DNA from: an uncultured bacterium
Lineage (GTDB): Bacteria > Bacillota_I > Bacilli_A > RF39 > UBA660
Assembly (NCBI GenBank): GCA_946560065.1
Contig: CAMNUE010000002.1
Span: forward strand, 142,950-206,949
Direction: 5' to 3'
Length of the DNA: 64,000 nt
In this document: piece after piece, positions 7,523 to 16,236 of the stretch
How the letters are laid out: every line of letters begins with the position of its first letter
How positions within the stretch are numbered: the first letter of the stretch is position 1
Position numbers and translations under genes: made by a program
Notes under the pieces: model-generated
The model's database searches: none
Told to the model about the DNA's origin: nothing
What the model saw: the letters and a program-made list of their open reading frames with translations, nothing else

Positions 7523-7770
7523 ATAATTAACTTAATAGCAGTTCTCTCTTCGCCTTCAATTGATATATCTTGAAAAGCTGGGATACAAACTAAATTTTTA
7601 CCACTTGGTGCTACAAAACCTCTAGCAATCGCAATAGCTTTTATTGCTTGATTAAGTGCTCCCGCCCCTATTGCTTGTATTTCTACAGTACCTTTTTCTC
7701 TAAATACATTTGCTAAAGCCCCTGCTACACTATTTGGATTTGATTTACTACTAACTTTTAATGTTTCCAT
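7510..7770 (-). CDS. spoVS: Stage V sporulation protein S
   Basis: An 86-aa SpoVS family protein, the usual length. The family is an Alba-like fold found in spore formers and some other bacteria; in Bacillus it affects septation and progress past stage V. Characteristic motifs are visible: LKVSSKSNPNSVAGALA, AIGAGALNQAIKA, VCIPAFQDI and ERTAIKL. Start ATG follows AGAGGAAAGAC. It has its own terminator and is flanked by envelope genes. It supports a spore-forming or recently spore-forming host, though SpoVS alone also occurs in non-sporulators. Confidence 0.95.
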   Translation of the reverse strand: METLKVSSKSNPNSVAGALANVFREKGTVEIQAIGAGALNQAIKAIAIARGFVAPSGKNLVCIPAFQDISIEGEERTAIKLIIEAK

Positions 7771-7821
7771 GTCTTTCCTCTCTTTCTATATTAAATAATA
7801 TGAAATTTATATTTCTTTAGA

Positions 7822-7857
7822 ACAAAAAAAGAATGATTATTTTTAAATCATTCTTTT
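7822..7857 (-). terminator. Terminator after vanW-family gene
   Basis: AAGAATGATT / AATCATTCTT ten-base stem followed by TTTTTTT on the minus strand. Confidence 0.9.
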
Positions 7858-9088
7858 ATCCTTCTGTATACCATGTAGTTGCTATTTCACTCTTATCTAT
7901 TTCTACTCCATCCTTATAAGTATGTAAAAAAGTCTTATAACCCCTTGCTCCTATCTGAACTGACTCTGTAGAATAAGTCTTTCCCTCTTTGGCATTACTA
8001 TTAGACCAAAACTCTACATGAGCTTCACCGCCATTTGCGTAAGCCTTTATATATATAGGATATTTGTATGTATTTTTAAATTGAAAGTCAACATGCCAAC
8101 CACTAGAATAACTTGCAACAGTAGCATCAAGTCCTCCATCAACATAAACACTCTTTTTAGCATGTGGATATCTCTTAACAATCTCAAGACCTCCAAGTAA
8201 GGCAGCATCATAAACAGTAGTAGCTATTTGACAAACACCATTTCCTACAAACTCATAATAGAAAACATATCCTTTTTTATTATACGGACCTGCATATTTA
8301 TAATATGAAAAAACTTCTCCTGGCTCTACAACTGCCCCATTAATATAATTTAAAGCTGTTCTAAGATTAGTTGGTCTAGTACCTTCCCAAACATTAAACT
8401 TAGTCATAAAAGATGAAGTCATTGTATCGATAGTTTGATAACTTTCATTAGTATTAGAAGCAACCAAATCTCCAATTAATTCAATCTCTTTCTTATAATC
8501 AATATTAGTTAAAAACTCATTTACAATTTTTCCACTCTCACCAACATTAAGAGCATACCCATCAACACCCTTAACATACTTAACACCATCACTAGTATCA
8601 AAATATCCATCTACTGCTACAACATCGACAGTAGCTTTAAGATTATTTAAATAATCAACTAACTTTTGATCATCTACTTTATAAATAAATTTAAATTTAT
8701 TCTTCTCCTTCCCATTAAGAAATCGAAGTTTCTTACTATAACTAAGCTTATTTTGAAATTCTTTAATGGCCTCAATAGTCTTATCTTCATCTACTGTAAT
8801 CCCTAAATCATTAAAAGAGATTTCATAAACATTTGAATTAACTTTAAATTTTATTTTTCTTGATAAAATATACTCCTTATAAAAATCTATTTTTTCACGA
8901 GAATTCTTATAAGAATAACCACTCATATCAAACTCTTCAATATAAATATTAGGTAATATTATTGAGTCATACTTTTTTAATGATTTATAGTTATAGGCAA
9001 TTAACAAGACATAAGAAAAAATAAGAACACTCAATAAAACAATAAGTATAATTAATTTACTTTTTTTATCAAATTTCTTATTTTTCAC
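7856..9088 (-). CDS. VanW-family cell envelope protein
   Basis: A 410-aa protein with an N-terminal membrane anchor (LIILIVLLSVLIFSYVLLIA). An extracellular peptidoglycan-binding-like domain (about 40-215, YoaR type) follows, then a VanW domain (about 225-370) with GEVFSYY, GNGVCQIATTVYDAALLG, RYPHAKKSVYV and YPIYIKAYA. VanW was named from vancomycin-resistance clusters, but most members are chromosomal and of unknown biochemical role. The start is a GTG behind GGGATGATGAAAT; it follows the SGNH-like gene by 6 bases, so the two are co-transcribed and may act together on the wall. Confidence 0.88.
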   Translation of the reverse strand: MKNKKFDKKSKLIILIVLLSVLIFSYVLLIAYNYKSLKKYDSIILPNIYIEEFDMSGYSYKNSREKIDFYKEYILSRKIKFKVNSNVYEISFNDLGITVDEDKTIEAIKEFQNKLSYSKKLRFLNGKEKNKFKFIYKVDDQKLVDYLNNLKATVDVVAVDGYFDTSDGVKYVKGVDGYALNVGESGKIVNEFLTNIDYKKEIELIGDLVASNTNESYQTIDTMTSSFMTKFNVWEGTRPTNLRTALNYINGAVVEPGEVFSYYKYAGPYNKKGYVFYYEFVGNGVCQIATTVYDAALLGGLEIVKRYPHAKKSVYVDGGLDATVASYSSGWHVDFQFKNTYKYPIYIKAYANGGEAHVEFWSNSNAKEGKTYSTESVQIGARGYKTFLHTYKDGVEIDKSEIATTWYTEG

Positions 9089-9094
9089 ATTTCA

Positions 9095-10228
9095 TCATCC
9101 CACAATTTTATCAATTTCTTTTCTTATTTCTTTATAACCATTATCATTCAATTCAACACCATTATCTGTGTAATTATCTTTTAATTTATCATCTTCACTT
9201 AAGACACTAAATAAATCTAAATAATTGATTTTTTTCTCTTTAACCAATTCTTTTATTTTATCATTAACTTCAATTATTTTTTTATTATCTATATCTTTAG
9301 AAATAATCTTATCATTATAATCATCAACATCTTTATTAATTGGATATAACGATTCAACATAAATTTCTGAATATGGTCTATTTTCATTAACTTTTTCTAC
9401 TATCTCTCTTAAATTATCTATTATCTCATCTACTGACTTATCTTCATCTAAATCAATAATTCCTAATTGAATAAATATAATTGAAGGATTATATTTATAT
9501 ATTTTTCCCTTTAAATCATCTAATGTTTTCCTAGTTGTAAGTTCTTTTTCACTAACTTTTACATAATGGTAATCATAATCATCAAAATTAAATCTTTCTG
9601 TATGAAAATCACCTATAAATAAATAATTATCATCTATTTCTGAATCTTTCTTATCCTTAGACTTTGTTTGTTTTTCTTCAATTACCTTAGTCTCTTCCTT
9701 ATCCTTTTTTTGCGTCTTTACTTCTGCATCCCTACTTCTCTTTTCATTATAACTTTCCATTACATTATAAAAGACTACGCATAATAAAGCAATAATAACA
9801 ATAGCTATAAGAAAAGAAATAATTTTTCTTACAATATCAAAGTTTATATTACTTGGCTTTTTCTCTTTTAATAATTTTTCCTTTTTATTTTTATTATTTT
9901 TTAATTTCTTATCTAATCTTCCTTCCAAAAAACTAGTATCAAGTGTTTCAAAATCATTTATCCTGTCTTTATCAATTCTAATTCTTGTTGTTTGTTCTAA
10001 ATCCACTTTCTTAGTTTTTGGAGTTTTATTTTTTACATTATTAGAAACATTCTTTTTTTCATTTTCTTTATTTATACTTTTTTCAGTTCTACTTGGTATA
10101 GTATTTTTTCTATTTTTACTAGCTGCAGCTGTTTTCATAACTCTATCAGTTGCATTGTTCTTCTTCATTCCTTTAGATTTTATAGTTCTACTTGGTGTAC
10201 TATAAGGTCTTTTGTTCTTATTATTCAT
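9095..10228 (-). CDS. Membrane-anchored degenerate SGNH-hydrolase-like protein
   Basis: A 377-aa protein: a long Lys/Asn-rich cytoplasmic N-terminus (about 1-130), one transmembrane segment (IISFLIAIVIIALLCVVFY), a charged linker, and an extracellular domain (about 200-377) with SGNH/GDSL layout. The block I position reads IGDFHTER instead of GDS, block III reads LGIIDL instead of GxND, and block V reads DNGVELNDNGY instead of DGVHLN. The Ser, Asn and His of the active site thus look replaced, implying a binding rather than hydrolytic role. ATG 10228 lies 9 bases after AAAGG; the track start is TTG. Directly upstream of the vanW gene. Confidence 0.65.
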   Translation of the reverse strand: MNNKNKRPYSTPSRTIKSKGMKKNNATDRVMKTAAASKNRKNTIPSRTEKSINKENEKKNVSNNVKNKTPKTKKVDLEQTTRIRIDKDRINDFETLDTSFLEGRLDKKLKNNKNKKEKLLKEKKPSNINFDIVRKIISFLIAIVIIALLCVVFYNVMESYNEKRSRDAEVKTQKKDKEETKVIEEKQTKSKDKKDSEIDDNYLFIGDFHTERFNFDDYDYHYVKVSEKELTTRKTLDDLKGKIYKYNPSIIFIQLGIIDLDEDKSVDEIIDNLREIVEKVNENRPYSEIYVESLYPINKDVDDYNDKIISKDIDNKKIIEVNDKIKELVKEKKINYLDLFSVLSEDDKLKDNYTDNGVELNDNGYKEIRKEIDKIVG

Positions 10229-10300
10229 AGTCATCAACCTTTCTTTATCAAAGTAACTTCATTATACCAAAATTTATTAATAAATAAAATATCCAAACCG

Positions 10301-10337
10301 AAAAAAGAAAATCAAATTATATTTAACTTGATTTTCT
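10301..10337 (-). terminator. Terminator after BspA-like gene
   Basis: Ten-base perfect stem AGAAAATCAA / TTGATTTTCT followed by TTTTTT. Confidence 0.9.
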
Positions 10338-10350
10338 AACATTCTAATAG

Positions 10351-12708
10351 TTAACTAATTAATACATTTCGCGTACTAAACCTACTCCAATTATTTATAA
10401 CAAATTGTTGAGCCTTTTCATCTTTAACATATACTTTTGCTGTTGAAGGCATTTGTCTAAACATATCTATAGTATTTTCTATATTAGAAAAATCCCATGA
10501 ATCTAATCTAAGTTCAGTATCATAACACCAAGTAGCTGCACTATCAAAAATACCTTCCATATTTTTAACATTTGATATATTCCAATTTGATAAATCCAAA
10601 CTAAGCTTATCAGCATTTGCACCTACTCCATTAAATGTATTCTCCATATTAGTAACATTTGATACATCCCAATTAGAAATATTACCTATATCAAAAACAT
10701 CAGCATAAAATCCTGCTCCAGAAAACATTGATTGCATATTATTAACTTTTGATACATCCCACTTTGATAAATCTAAAATAAATTTATCCGCATAAAAACC
10801 AGCTGAATTAAACATACAATAAGTTATTGTATTATTAGAAACATTCCAATTTTCAAGACTACCAACAGTCCAAGTTTTAGAATTGTACCCAGTTCCAGAA
10901 AACATATGAGTCATATATATAACATTCGATACATCCCAATTACTAACATAAGAAATATCAAAATTAGTTGCATTTTCTCCTGCATAACAAAATGTAGCTT
11001 TCATATCAAGAACATTACTAGTATCCCAGTTAACCAAATTACCAATACTCCAATTTTTCTCTTTTGGACCAGCATAATTAAACATATACTGCATATCTGT
11101 AGCTTTCGAAACATTCCAATTATCAAGTTTACCAATATTCCAGTTATTTGCAGAATAACCTGTTAAAGCAAATGTATAAGAAAAGTTTTCTACGTTACTT
11201 GTATTCCAGTTAGATAAATCACCAACATTCCAAACTGGGGAAACATAACCACTACAATTGAACATTCCTCTCATATTTTTAACTTTTGCTGTATTCCATT
11301 TACTAACATCTATATTAAAACTTAAAGCATTATATGCTGTACTCATAAATAAATATTTCATATCAAGAACATTACTTGTATCCCAATCAGAAACACCATT
11401 CAACTGCCACTGTTTACTTTCATATCCTGTTTCCATAAAAGTTCCAACCATAGAAGTAACATTACTAGTATTTAAATCTGACACATTATATAGTAATTCA
11501 TCCGCATTATAACCAGCTTTATAAAAAGCATAATTCATATTAGTAGATAATAAAGTATTCAAATTTTTAGCATCAAATGAATTAATTCTTTCCATGATAT
11601 TACTTCCATTATCATAACTACAACTAGCACCTCCATCAGCTCCATAGATACAATGATAACTTGCAAATAAACTACTCATATCAAATGGAGCTAAAACACC
11701 TCCATCTTGTCCTATAATAAGAAGAAGATTATTATCAACTCCAACATATTCACCTAAAATAACATTTTCATTTTGATGATCAGAAACATCATAAGATGCC
11801 TTTAATCTATACTCTACACCATTATGATTAACAGTGGTATCCATCTTCTTTTTATAGGCAAACTTTAAAGCAACTTTCGAATTAGAATAATTATCACCTG
11901 AAATTAATTTATTCCAATCAATACAATACCCAGTTTGATTATCATAATAAGAATCACTATTACAACTTCTAGCTAATCTTGCCTTAGAAATCTTTATTTT
12001 AGAATCAACCCTTATTTCAGCTATTTCAAGAGCATAACTTAAACTAAATAAAGTAATCATAACTGCTCCAATAAACAATCCTAAAAAAACAAAATTGATA
12101 TGCTGCATTTCTTTAATTCCATTAATATTTAATCTATTATTCTTATGCAAATACACTAGAACAATAATTATAATCAATATCTCAATACCAAGAATAAAAA
12201 TAAATATATTCAAATTAGAATTAGTCTCAGGATTACTAGTTATAGGTAATGCCTTATTATTCTCATCAACAATTTTAATAACTAAATCACTATTTTCTAC
12301 ATAAACGCCATCTTCATATTTAGAATCATCAACTTCCTTTTTATAAGAAACTCTAACCTCAAAATCCTTGGTACTATTAGCCTTAATTATACTCTCATCA
12401 TCTTCCCAAATATAATCATAAATTACATAACCATCAGTAGTAAATGCTCCCTTATTTTCGATAAAAATATCTTCGTTACCATTATTTTGAACTGTAACTC
12501 TATAACCAATAACATCATTAATCTTTTTAAAAGTTAAATCAAATTTAACATTCATTCCTTCAAAACTAGGTTTATTAATCTCTTCTACAAAACCATCTTT
12601 TTCTACCAAATCAATAGATTTAATTGAAATATCTGATACTTTCGCTTCAACATTAATATAAGTAAAAAACACACCTATAATAGCAATTAAAAATAAAAAC
12701 TTCTTCAT
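10351..12708 (-). CDS. BspA-like 26-residue-repeat surface protein
   Basis: A 785-aa envelope protein. It has a signal peptide (MKKFLFLIAIIGVFFTYINVEA), an extracellular beta-rich region (about 25-160), two close transmembrane segments (about 165-187 and 205-228), and then a long C-terminal domain with about twelve repeats of the type WDTSNVTNMxxMFxxAG. These are the DUF285/BspA 26-residue repeats seen in surface proteins of gut Firmicutes and mycoplasmas. The topology (signal peptide, two membrane passes, then repeats) would put both N- and C-terminal parts outside. No LPXTG motif. BspA-type repeats are linked to adhesion. Shine-Dalgarno AGGAGAG. Confidence 0.85.
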   Translation of the reverse strand: MKKFLFLIAIIGVFFTYINVEAKVSDISIKSIDLVEKDGFVEEINKPSFEGMNVKFDLTFKKINDVIGYRVTVQNNGNEDIFIENKGAFTTDGYVIYDYIWEDDESIIKANSTKDFEVRVSYKKEVDDSKYEDGVYVENSDLVIKIVDENNKALPITSNPETNSNLNIFIFILGIEILIIIIVLVYLHKNNRLNINGIKEMQHINFVFLGLFIGAVMITLFSLSYALEIAEIRVDSKIKISKARLARSCNSDSYYDNQTGYCIDWNKLISGDNYSNSKVALKFAYKKKMDTTVNHNGVEYRLKASYDVSDHQNENVILGEYVGVDNNLLLIIGQDGGVLAPFDMSSLFASYHCIYGADGGASCSYDNGSNIMERINSFDAKNLNTLLSTNMNYAFYKAGYNADELLYNVSDLNTSNVTSMVGTFMETGYESKQWQLNGVSDWDTSNVLDMKYLFMSTAYNALSFNIDVSKWNTAKVKNMRGMFNCSGYVSPVWNVGDLSNWNTSNVENFSYTFALTGYSANNWNIGKLDNWNVSKATDMQYMFNYAGPKEKNWSIGNLVNWDTSNVLDMKATFCYAGENATNFDISYVSNWDVSNVIYMTHMFSGTGYNSKTWTVGSLENWNVSNNTITYCMFNSAGFYADKFILDLSKWDVSKVNNMQSMFSGAGFYADVFDIGNISNWDVSNVTNMENTFNGVGANADKLSLDLSNWNISNVKNMEGIFDSAATWCYDTELRLDSWDFSNIENTIDMFRQMPSTAKVYVKDEKAQQFVINNWSRFSTRNVLIS

Positions 12709-12762
12709 ATCACACTACTCTCCTAATTATAGGATAAAGTATTTCAAACAAAAAGTCCACTA

Positions 12763-12788
12763 GAAAAAAAAGAAAGATTAGACTTTCT
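12763..12788 (-). terminator. Terminator after dacA
   Basis: AGAAAG-TCTAAT-CTTTCT followed by TTTTTT on the minus strand; it overlaps the gene end. Confidence 0.7.
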
Positions 12789-13929
12789 AAAGTTTTCCAA
12801 ATACTATATTAAGTAAGCTCTCCCTTAATAACTCAATAAAATTCAATTTTTCAATATCCTCTGATACTACTAAATCTCCTCTAGATACAACTTTATTTTT
12901 ATATAAAACCTCAATCTTACCTACAGAAGTATTTCTTTTGATAGGCAAATCTATCTCATTTAATTTTACATCAAACTTATATTTTTTATTATTAACTCCA
13001 GCATTCTCAACTACATTTAAATTATCTTTTAATTTAATATTTATAATATTCTTACTAGACTTACTAATACTAACCTTATCTACAATTTTACCTTTATTAA
13101 GAAGTCTCTTCGTCTTAACATTATTAAAACCATAATCTAGTAAAGAAATAGTTTCAGCATTTCTTACTTTACTTTCCTTTTCTCCTAAAACAATTGCAAT
13201 AAGACGCAAATCATTTCTCTTAGCAGTTGCTGCTAAACAATAACCAGCTGCATCGGTATGTCCCGTTTTTAAACCATCAGCTCCGTCATAAAAATTAATT
13301 AATTTATTAGTATTAACTAACCAAAACTTATTCTTTGTATTTTCTCGCAAATAATCTTCATAAATTGATGAAAACCTAAGTATTTCAGGATGATTAACAA
13401 CTAATTCTCTTGCAATCATTGCCATATCATAGCTACTAGAATAATGTTCATCAGTATCAAGTCCTGTACAATTAGTAAAGTGTGTATTCTTAAGTCCAAG
13501 TTCTTTTACTTTAGCATTCATTTTTGCAACAAATTTCTCTTCAGTACCACTAATCACCTCTGCCATCGCAACTGTTGCATCATTACCACTAGCAACACTT
13601 ATACCTTTCATTAAGTCTTCTATAGATATCTTTTCACCTTCTTCTAAGTAAATTTGCGATCCACCCATGCCACTAGCATTCTTACTAACAGTAACCATAT
13701 CAGTCCATTTAATATGTCCTTTTTCTATTTCCTCTAAAATAACAATTTGAGCAACCATCTTAGTCATAGAAGCAATACTAACTCTTTCGTCCTTATTCTT
13801 TTCAAAAATGATTTTACCACTATCAGCCTCAATCAATATTCCACTAACTCCATTAGGAATAAGTTCATCCTTCGCACAAACTTTAAAAGGTAATAATAAA
13901 ATAATAAGTAATATTAAAACTTTCTTCAT
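12787..13929 (-). CDS. dacA: D-alanyl-D-alanine carboxypeptidase (PBP5 type)
   Basis: A 380-aa low-molecular-weight penicillin-binding protein that trims the terminal D-Ala of peptidoglycan stem peptides. It has a signal peptide (MKKVLILLIILLLPFKVCA) and the three S11 motifs: SMTK (nucleophile Ser, about residue 53), SGN (about 115), and KTG (about 218). A C-terminal amphipathic helix (FIELLRESLLNIVFGKL) fits membrane association. Length is normal. Start follows AGGAGGATTAT. It is divergent from a VanY-type carboxypeptidase, pairing beta-lactam-sensitive and metal-dependent enzymes of the same activity. It could equally be named dacF. Confidence 0.93.
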   Translation of the reverse strand: MKKVLILLIILLLPFKVCAKDELIPNGVSGILIEADSGKIIFEKNKDERVSIASMTKMVAQIVILEEIEKGHIKWTDMVTVSKNASGMGGSQIYLEEGEKISIEDLMKGISVASGNDATVAMAEVISGTEEKFVAKMNAKVKELGLKNTHFTNCTGLDTDEHYSSSYDMAMIARELVVNHPEILRFSSIYEDYLRENTKNKFWLVNTNKLINFYDGADGLKTGHTDAAGYCLAATAKRNDLRLIAIVLGEKESKVRNAETISLLDYGFNNVKTKRLLNKGKIVDKVSISKSSKNIINIKLKDNLNVVENAGVNNKKYKFDVKLNEIDLPIKRNTSVGKIEVLYKNKVVSRGDLVVSEDIEKLNFIELLRESLLNIVFGKL

Positions 13930-14019
13930 ATAATCCTCCTACTTTTTTTTATGTAAAGTATACAGATTTTATTCATAAAAAATAAGAATTAATGATATTA
14001 TATAATTAGGTGATAATAT

Positions 14020-14946
14020 ATGGGAACAATAAGAAAAAGAAAGTTAAAAATCAAAAAGAAAAACTTTACTATTTTCTTAATCTGTCTAATTTTAATCACA
14101 CTTGGAATAGTAAAAGGCGTAAATCGAATAATTAAAATCGTTCAATCACCTAAAGAAATAAAAGAAGAAAAGAAAACAAATAATAGTACTGATAATAATA
14201 AAGTAAAAGATGAAAGACTAAATAAACTAAACAATGTTGATAAAAAAATCGACTATTTTAACTACGATTATGTTGATAGATATATATCATACAAGGAAAA
14301 AAATAAAGATATAGATGATATTCAAATAGTAAAAGATGTTAATATGAATGTTGATAAAAATCAATATGAAAATCCAACAGAAGCAACCAAATTAAATGAA
14401 AATATTATCCTAGTAAATAAATTTCATTATTTAAAAAAAGATTATATACCAAAAAATCTTGAAGAAATTAATAAAAATTATGCTCTAAGTGGAATGAAAT
14501 TAGTAAACTATGCCAAAGAAGCATTTGAAGAACTTGCCAAAGATGCAAAAAAAGAAAAACTAAATATTGTCGCAATGTCTACTTATCGCAGTTATGATTA
14601 CCAAGTAGATTTGTACAATCGATATGTTAAATCGGACGGGAAAGAAGCGGCAGATACTTATTCAGGTAGACCTGGTCATTCTGAACATCAAACTGGATTA
14701 GCAGTTGATGTATTTAACAACAATGAAACATATACAAACTTTGAAAAAACTAAAGAATTTGAATGGATGCAAGAACATGCCCATGAATATGGATTCATCT
14801 TAAGATTTCCGAAAGATAAAGAAAAAGAAACAGGTTATCAATATGAATCATGGCACTACAGATATGTTGGTAAGGATATTGCAAAGTACATAAAAAATAA
14901 AAATATTTCTCTTGAAGAATACTATGTTACTAAAATTAAAGACTAA
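14020..14946 (+). CDS. VanY-type D,D-carboxypeptidase (M15B)
   Basis: A 308-aa membrane-anchored zinc carboxypeptidase. The basic N-terminus and one hydrophobic segment (FTIFLICLILITLGIVKGV, about 17-35) precede an Asn/Lys-rich linker. The LAS/M15 catalytic domain (about 125-295) carries STYRSYDYQ, SGRPGHSEHQTGLAVDV with the zinc His and Asp, and ESWHYRYVG with the second zinc His. It removes terminal D-Ala from stem peptides. AGGTGATAATAT precedes the ATG. It is divergent from dacA. Membership of the VanY family does not by itself imply glycopeptide resistance; no vanHAX genes are present. Confidence 0.9.
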   Translation: MGTIRKRKLKIKKKNFTIFLICLILITLGIVKGVNRIIKIVQSPKEIKEEKKTNNSTDNNKVKDERLNKLNNVDKKIDYFNYDYVDRYISYKEKNKDIDDIQIVKDVNMNVDKNQYENPTEATKLNENIILVNKFHYLKKDYIPKNLEEINKNYALSGMKLVNYAKEAFEELAKDAKKEKLNIVAMSTYRSYDYQVDLYNRYVKSDGKEAADTYSGRPGHSEHQTGLAVDVFNNNETYTNFEKTKEFEWMQEHAHEYGFILRFPKDKEKETGYQYESWHYRYVGKDIAKYIKNKNISLEEYYVTKIKD

Positions 14947-14979
14947 AAAAGAAAAGTATTTCAAAGTACTTTTCTTTTT
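14945..14979. terminator. Bidirectional terminator
   Basis: AGAAAAGTA / TACTTTTCT stem with A- and T-runs on both sides, between convergent genes. Confidence 0.9.
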
Positions 14980-15550
14980 AATCATATTTATTTTTAAAAA
15001 ACTTATATAAGTGATAAAAACCAGTAAATACTAACCATAATACTAAGATAAAATTACTTATTTGTACTAAAGATAAAATAACTTCATTTTGATAAAGTCT
15101 ACTAACATCAACTAAATCAACAGAATCATATGCAGCAAGTGCTATAAAAGACATAAAAAAGAAATAAAGTACACTAAAGAACAAATAATTAATTATTTTC
15201 TTAAACTGTGTCATTTTCTTACTAAATAACGTATAAAGAATTAGTACAGTAACAAATATTATTATAAAGAAATAAACAATCGTAGATGGAAAATAAACAT
15301 AATTCATAATTGCTTTAACAAAAGAATCTACACAAGTTTTAACATAAGTACTATAACTTATTAAAATTCCTATTACAAAACCTATATACACACCTATCGC
15401 AATCATTTGAACTAAATGATTATTTCTTTTAAGATTTACAATTAAAATCAAAAACAAAAGAAGGCTTAATATGAACATTTCTATCGATAGAAAAGATGAA
15501 AATATATATTTAAATATCATTTCAAATTTTCCTATTAAAGATAAATCCAT
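14978..15550 (-). CDS. Polytopic membrane protein in sortase operon
   Basis: A 190-aa protein with about five transmembrane segments (roughly 22-42, 48-68, 84-106, 118-140 and 158-180). No family recognised. It begins 14 bases after the sortase stop with Shine-Dalgarno AGAAGGTGATAAT, so it belongs to the adhesin-sortase operon. It may assist secretion or assembly of the adhesin, but that rests on position alone. Confidence 0.6.
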   Translation of the reverse strand: MDLSLIGKFEMIFKYIFSSFLSIEMFILSLLLFLILIVNLKRNNHLVQMIAIGVYIGFVIGILISYSTYVKTCVDSFVKAIMNYVYFPSTIVYFFIIIFVTVLILYTLFSKKMTQFKKIINYLFFSVLYFFFMSFIALAAYDSVDLVDVSRLYQNEVILSLVQISNFILVLWLVFTGFYHLYKFFKNKYD

Positions 15551-15564
15551 ATTATCACCTTCTT

Positions 15565-16236
15565 CTAGCCTACTAATTCAGAAATATAAACAGTTTGTGT
15601 AGAATCATTATCCTTAGTACATGTAATCATCGTTAACGAAGTCCTATCATAATTTCTTTGTATTCTAACTAATCCAGTCTTAGGAACTTCATAAATATTA
15701 ACAATATGATATTTATATTTATAACCATTATAAGTAACATAGGCATAGTCACCTACATTTAATCTGTATAAATACGCAAAGTATGAGATATATGCATCAC
15801 CAGAATGAGCCATTAATATTAAATTACCATTAACAACATCTGGTAAGCTAGACCCTTCAACCATCGTTACATTGTACTGAATATTATTATATCTTGAACC
15901 AATATTATAAAAACCCCTCTTTAAACCTATCTTAGGTATTTCTAAAACTCCCAAATATTTACTATAATCTATAACATAATTTTCCTTACCCTTAGAATCA
16001 TCACTTACATTATCAGCTACTGGTGTATCAGATATGTAATTATTAGTAACTTTAGTATCATCTCCTGATGTATCCATCATCGCAATCTTCATATCCGAAT
16101 ATACTTCATCCTTCATTTTAAGTAAATAATTCCAAGATAAAGATACAATTCCTATAAAAATAAGTAAAGAGCCAATTAGCAATGAATGGCTCTTTTTAAA
16201 TTTATTGTCTTGCATCAACTGGTTTAGCATTTGCAT
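15565..16236 (-). CDS. Sortase (class D-like transpeptidase)
   Basis: A membrane-anchored cysteine transpeptidase that cuts a sorting motif and links the protein to the wall. One N-terminal transmembrane segment (SLLIGSLLIFIGIVSLSWNYL) is followed by the sortase barrel: YLGVLEIPKIGL, catalytic His in LMAHSGDAYISYF, and catalytic Cys in LTMITCTKD. The usual downstream Arg is not obvious; the sequence there reads STQTVYISEL. The start is uncertain: the track uses TTG 16242, ATG 16236 has a weak TAGG upstream, and ATG 16215 is also possible. It overlaps the adhesin gene 3' end, so they are translated together and form a substrate-enzyme pair. Confidence 0.9.
   Translation of the reverse strand: MQMLNQLMQDNKFKKSHSLLIGSLLIFIGIVSLSWNYLLKMKDEVYSDMKIAMMDTSGDDTKVTNNYISDTPVADNVSDDSKGKENYVIDYSKYLGVLEIPKIGLKRGFYNIGSRYNNIQYNVTMVEGSSLPDVVNGNLILMAHSGDAYISYFAYLYRLNVGDYAYVTYNGYKYKYHIVNIYEVPKTGLVRIQRNYDRTSLTMITCTKDNDSTQTVYISELVG

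Noticed and set aside
14020-14946. Vancomycin resistance cluster (VanY and VanW present)
   Set aside because: No vanHAX ligase or vanRS; these are common chromosomal envelope genes.
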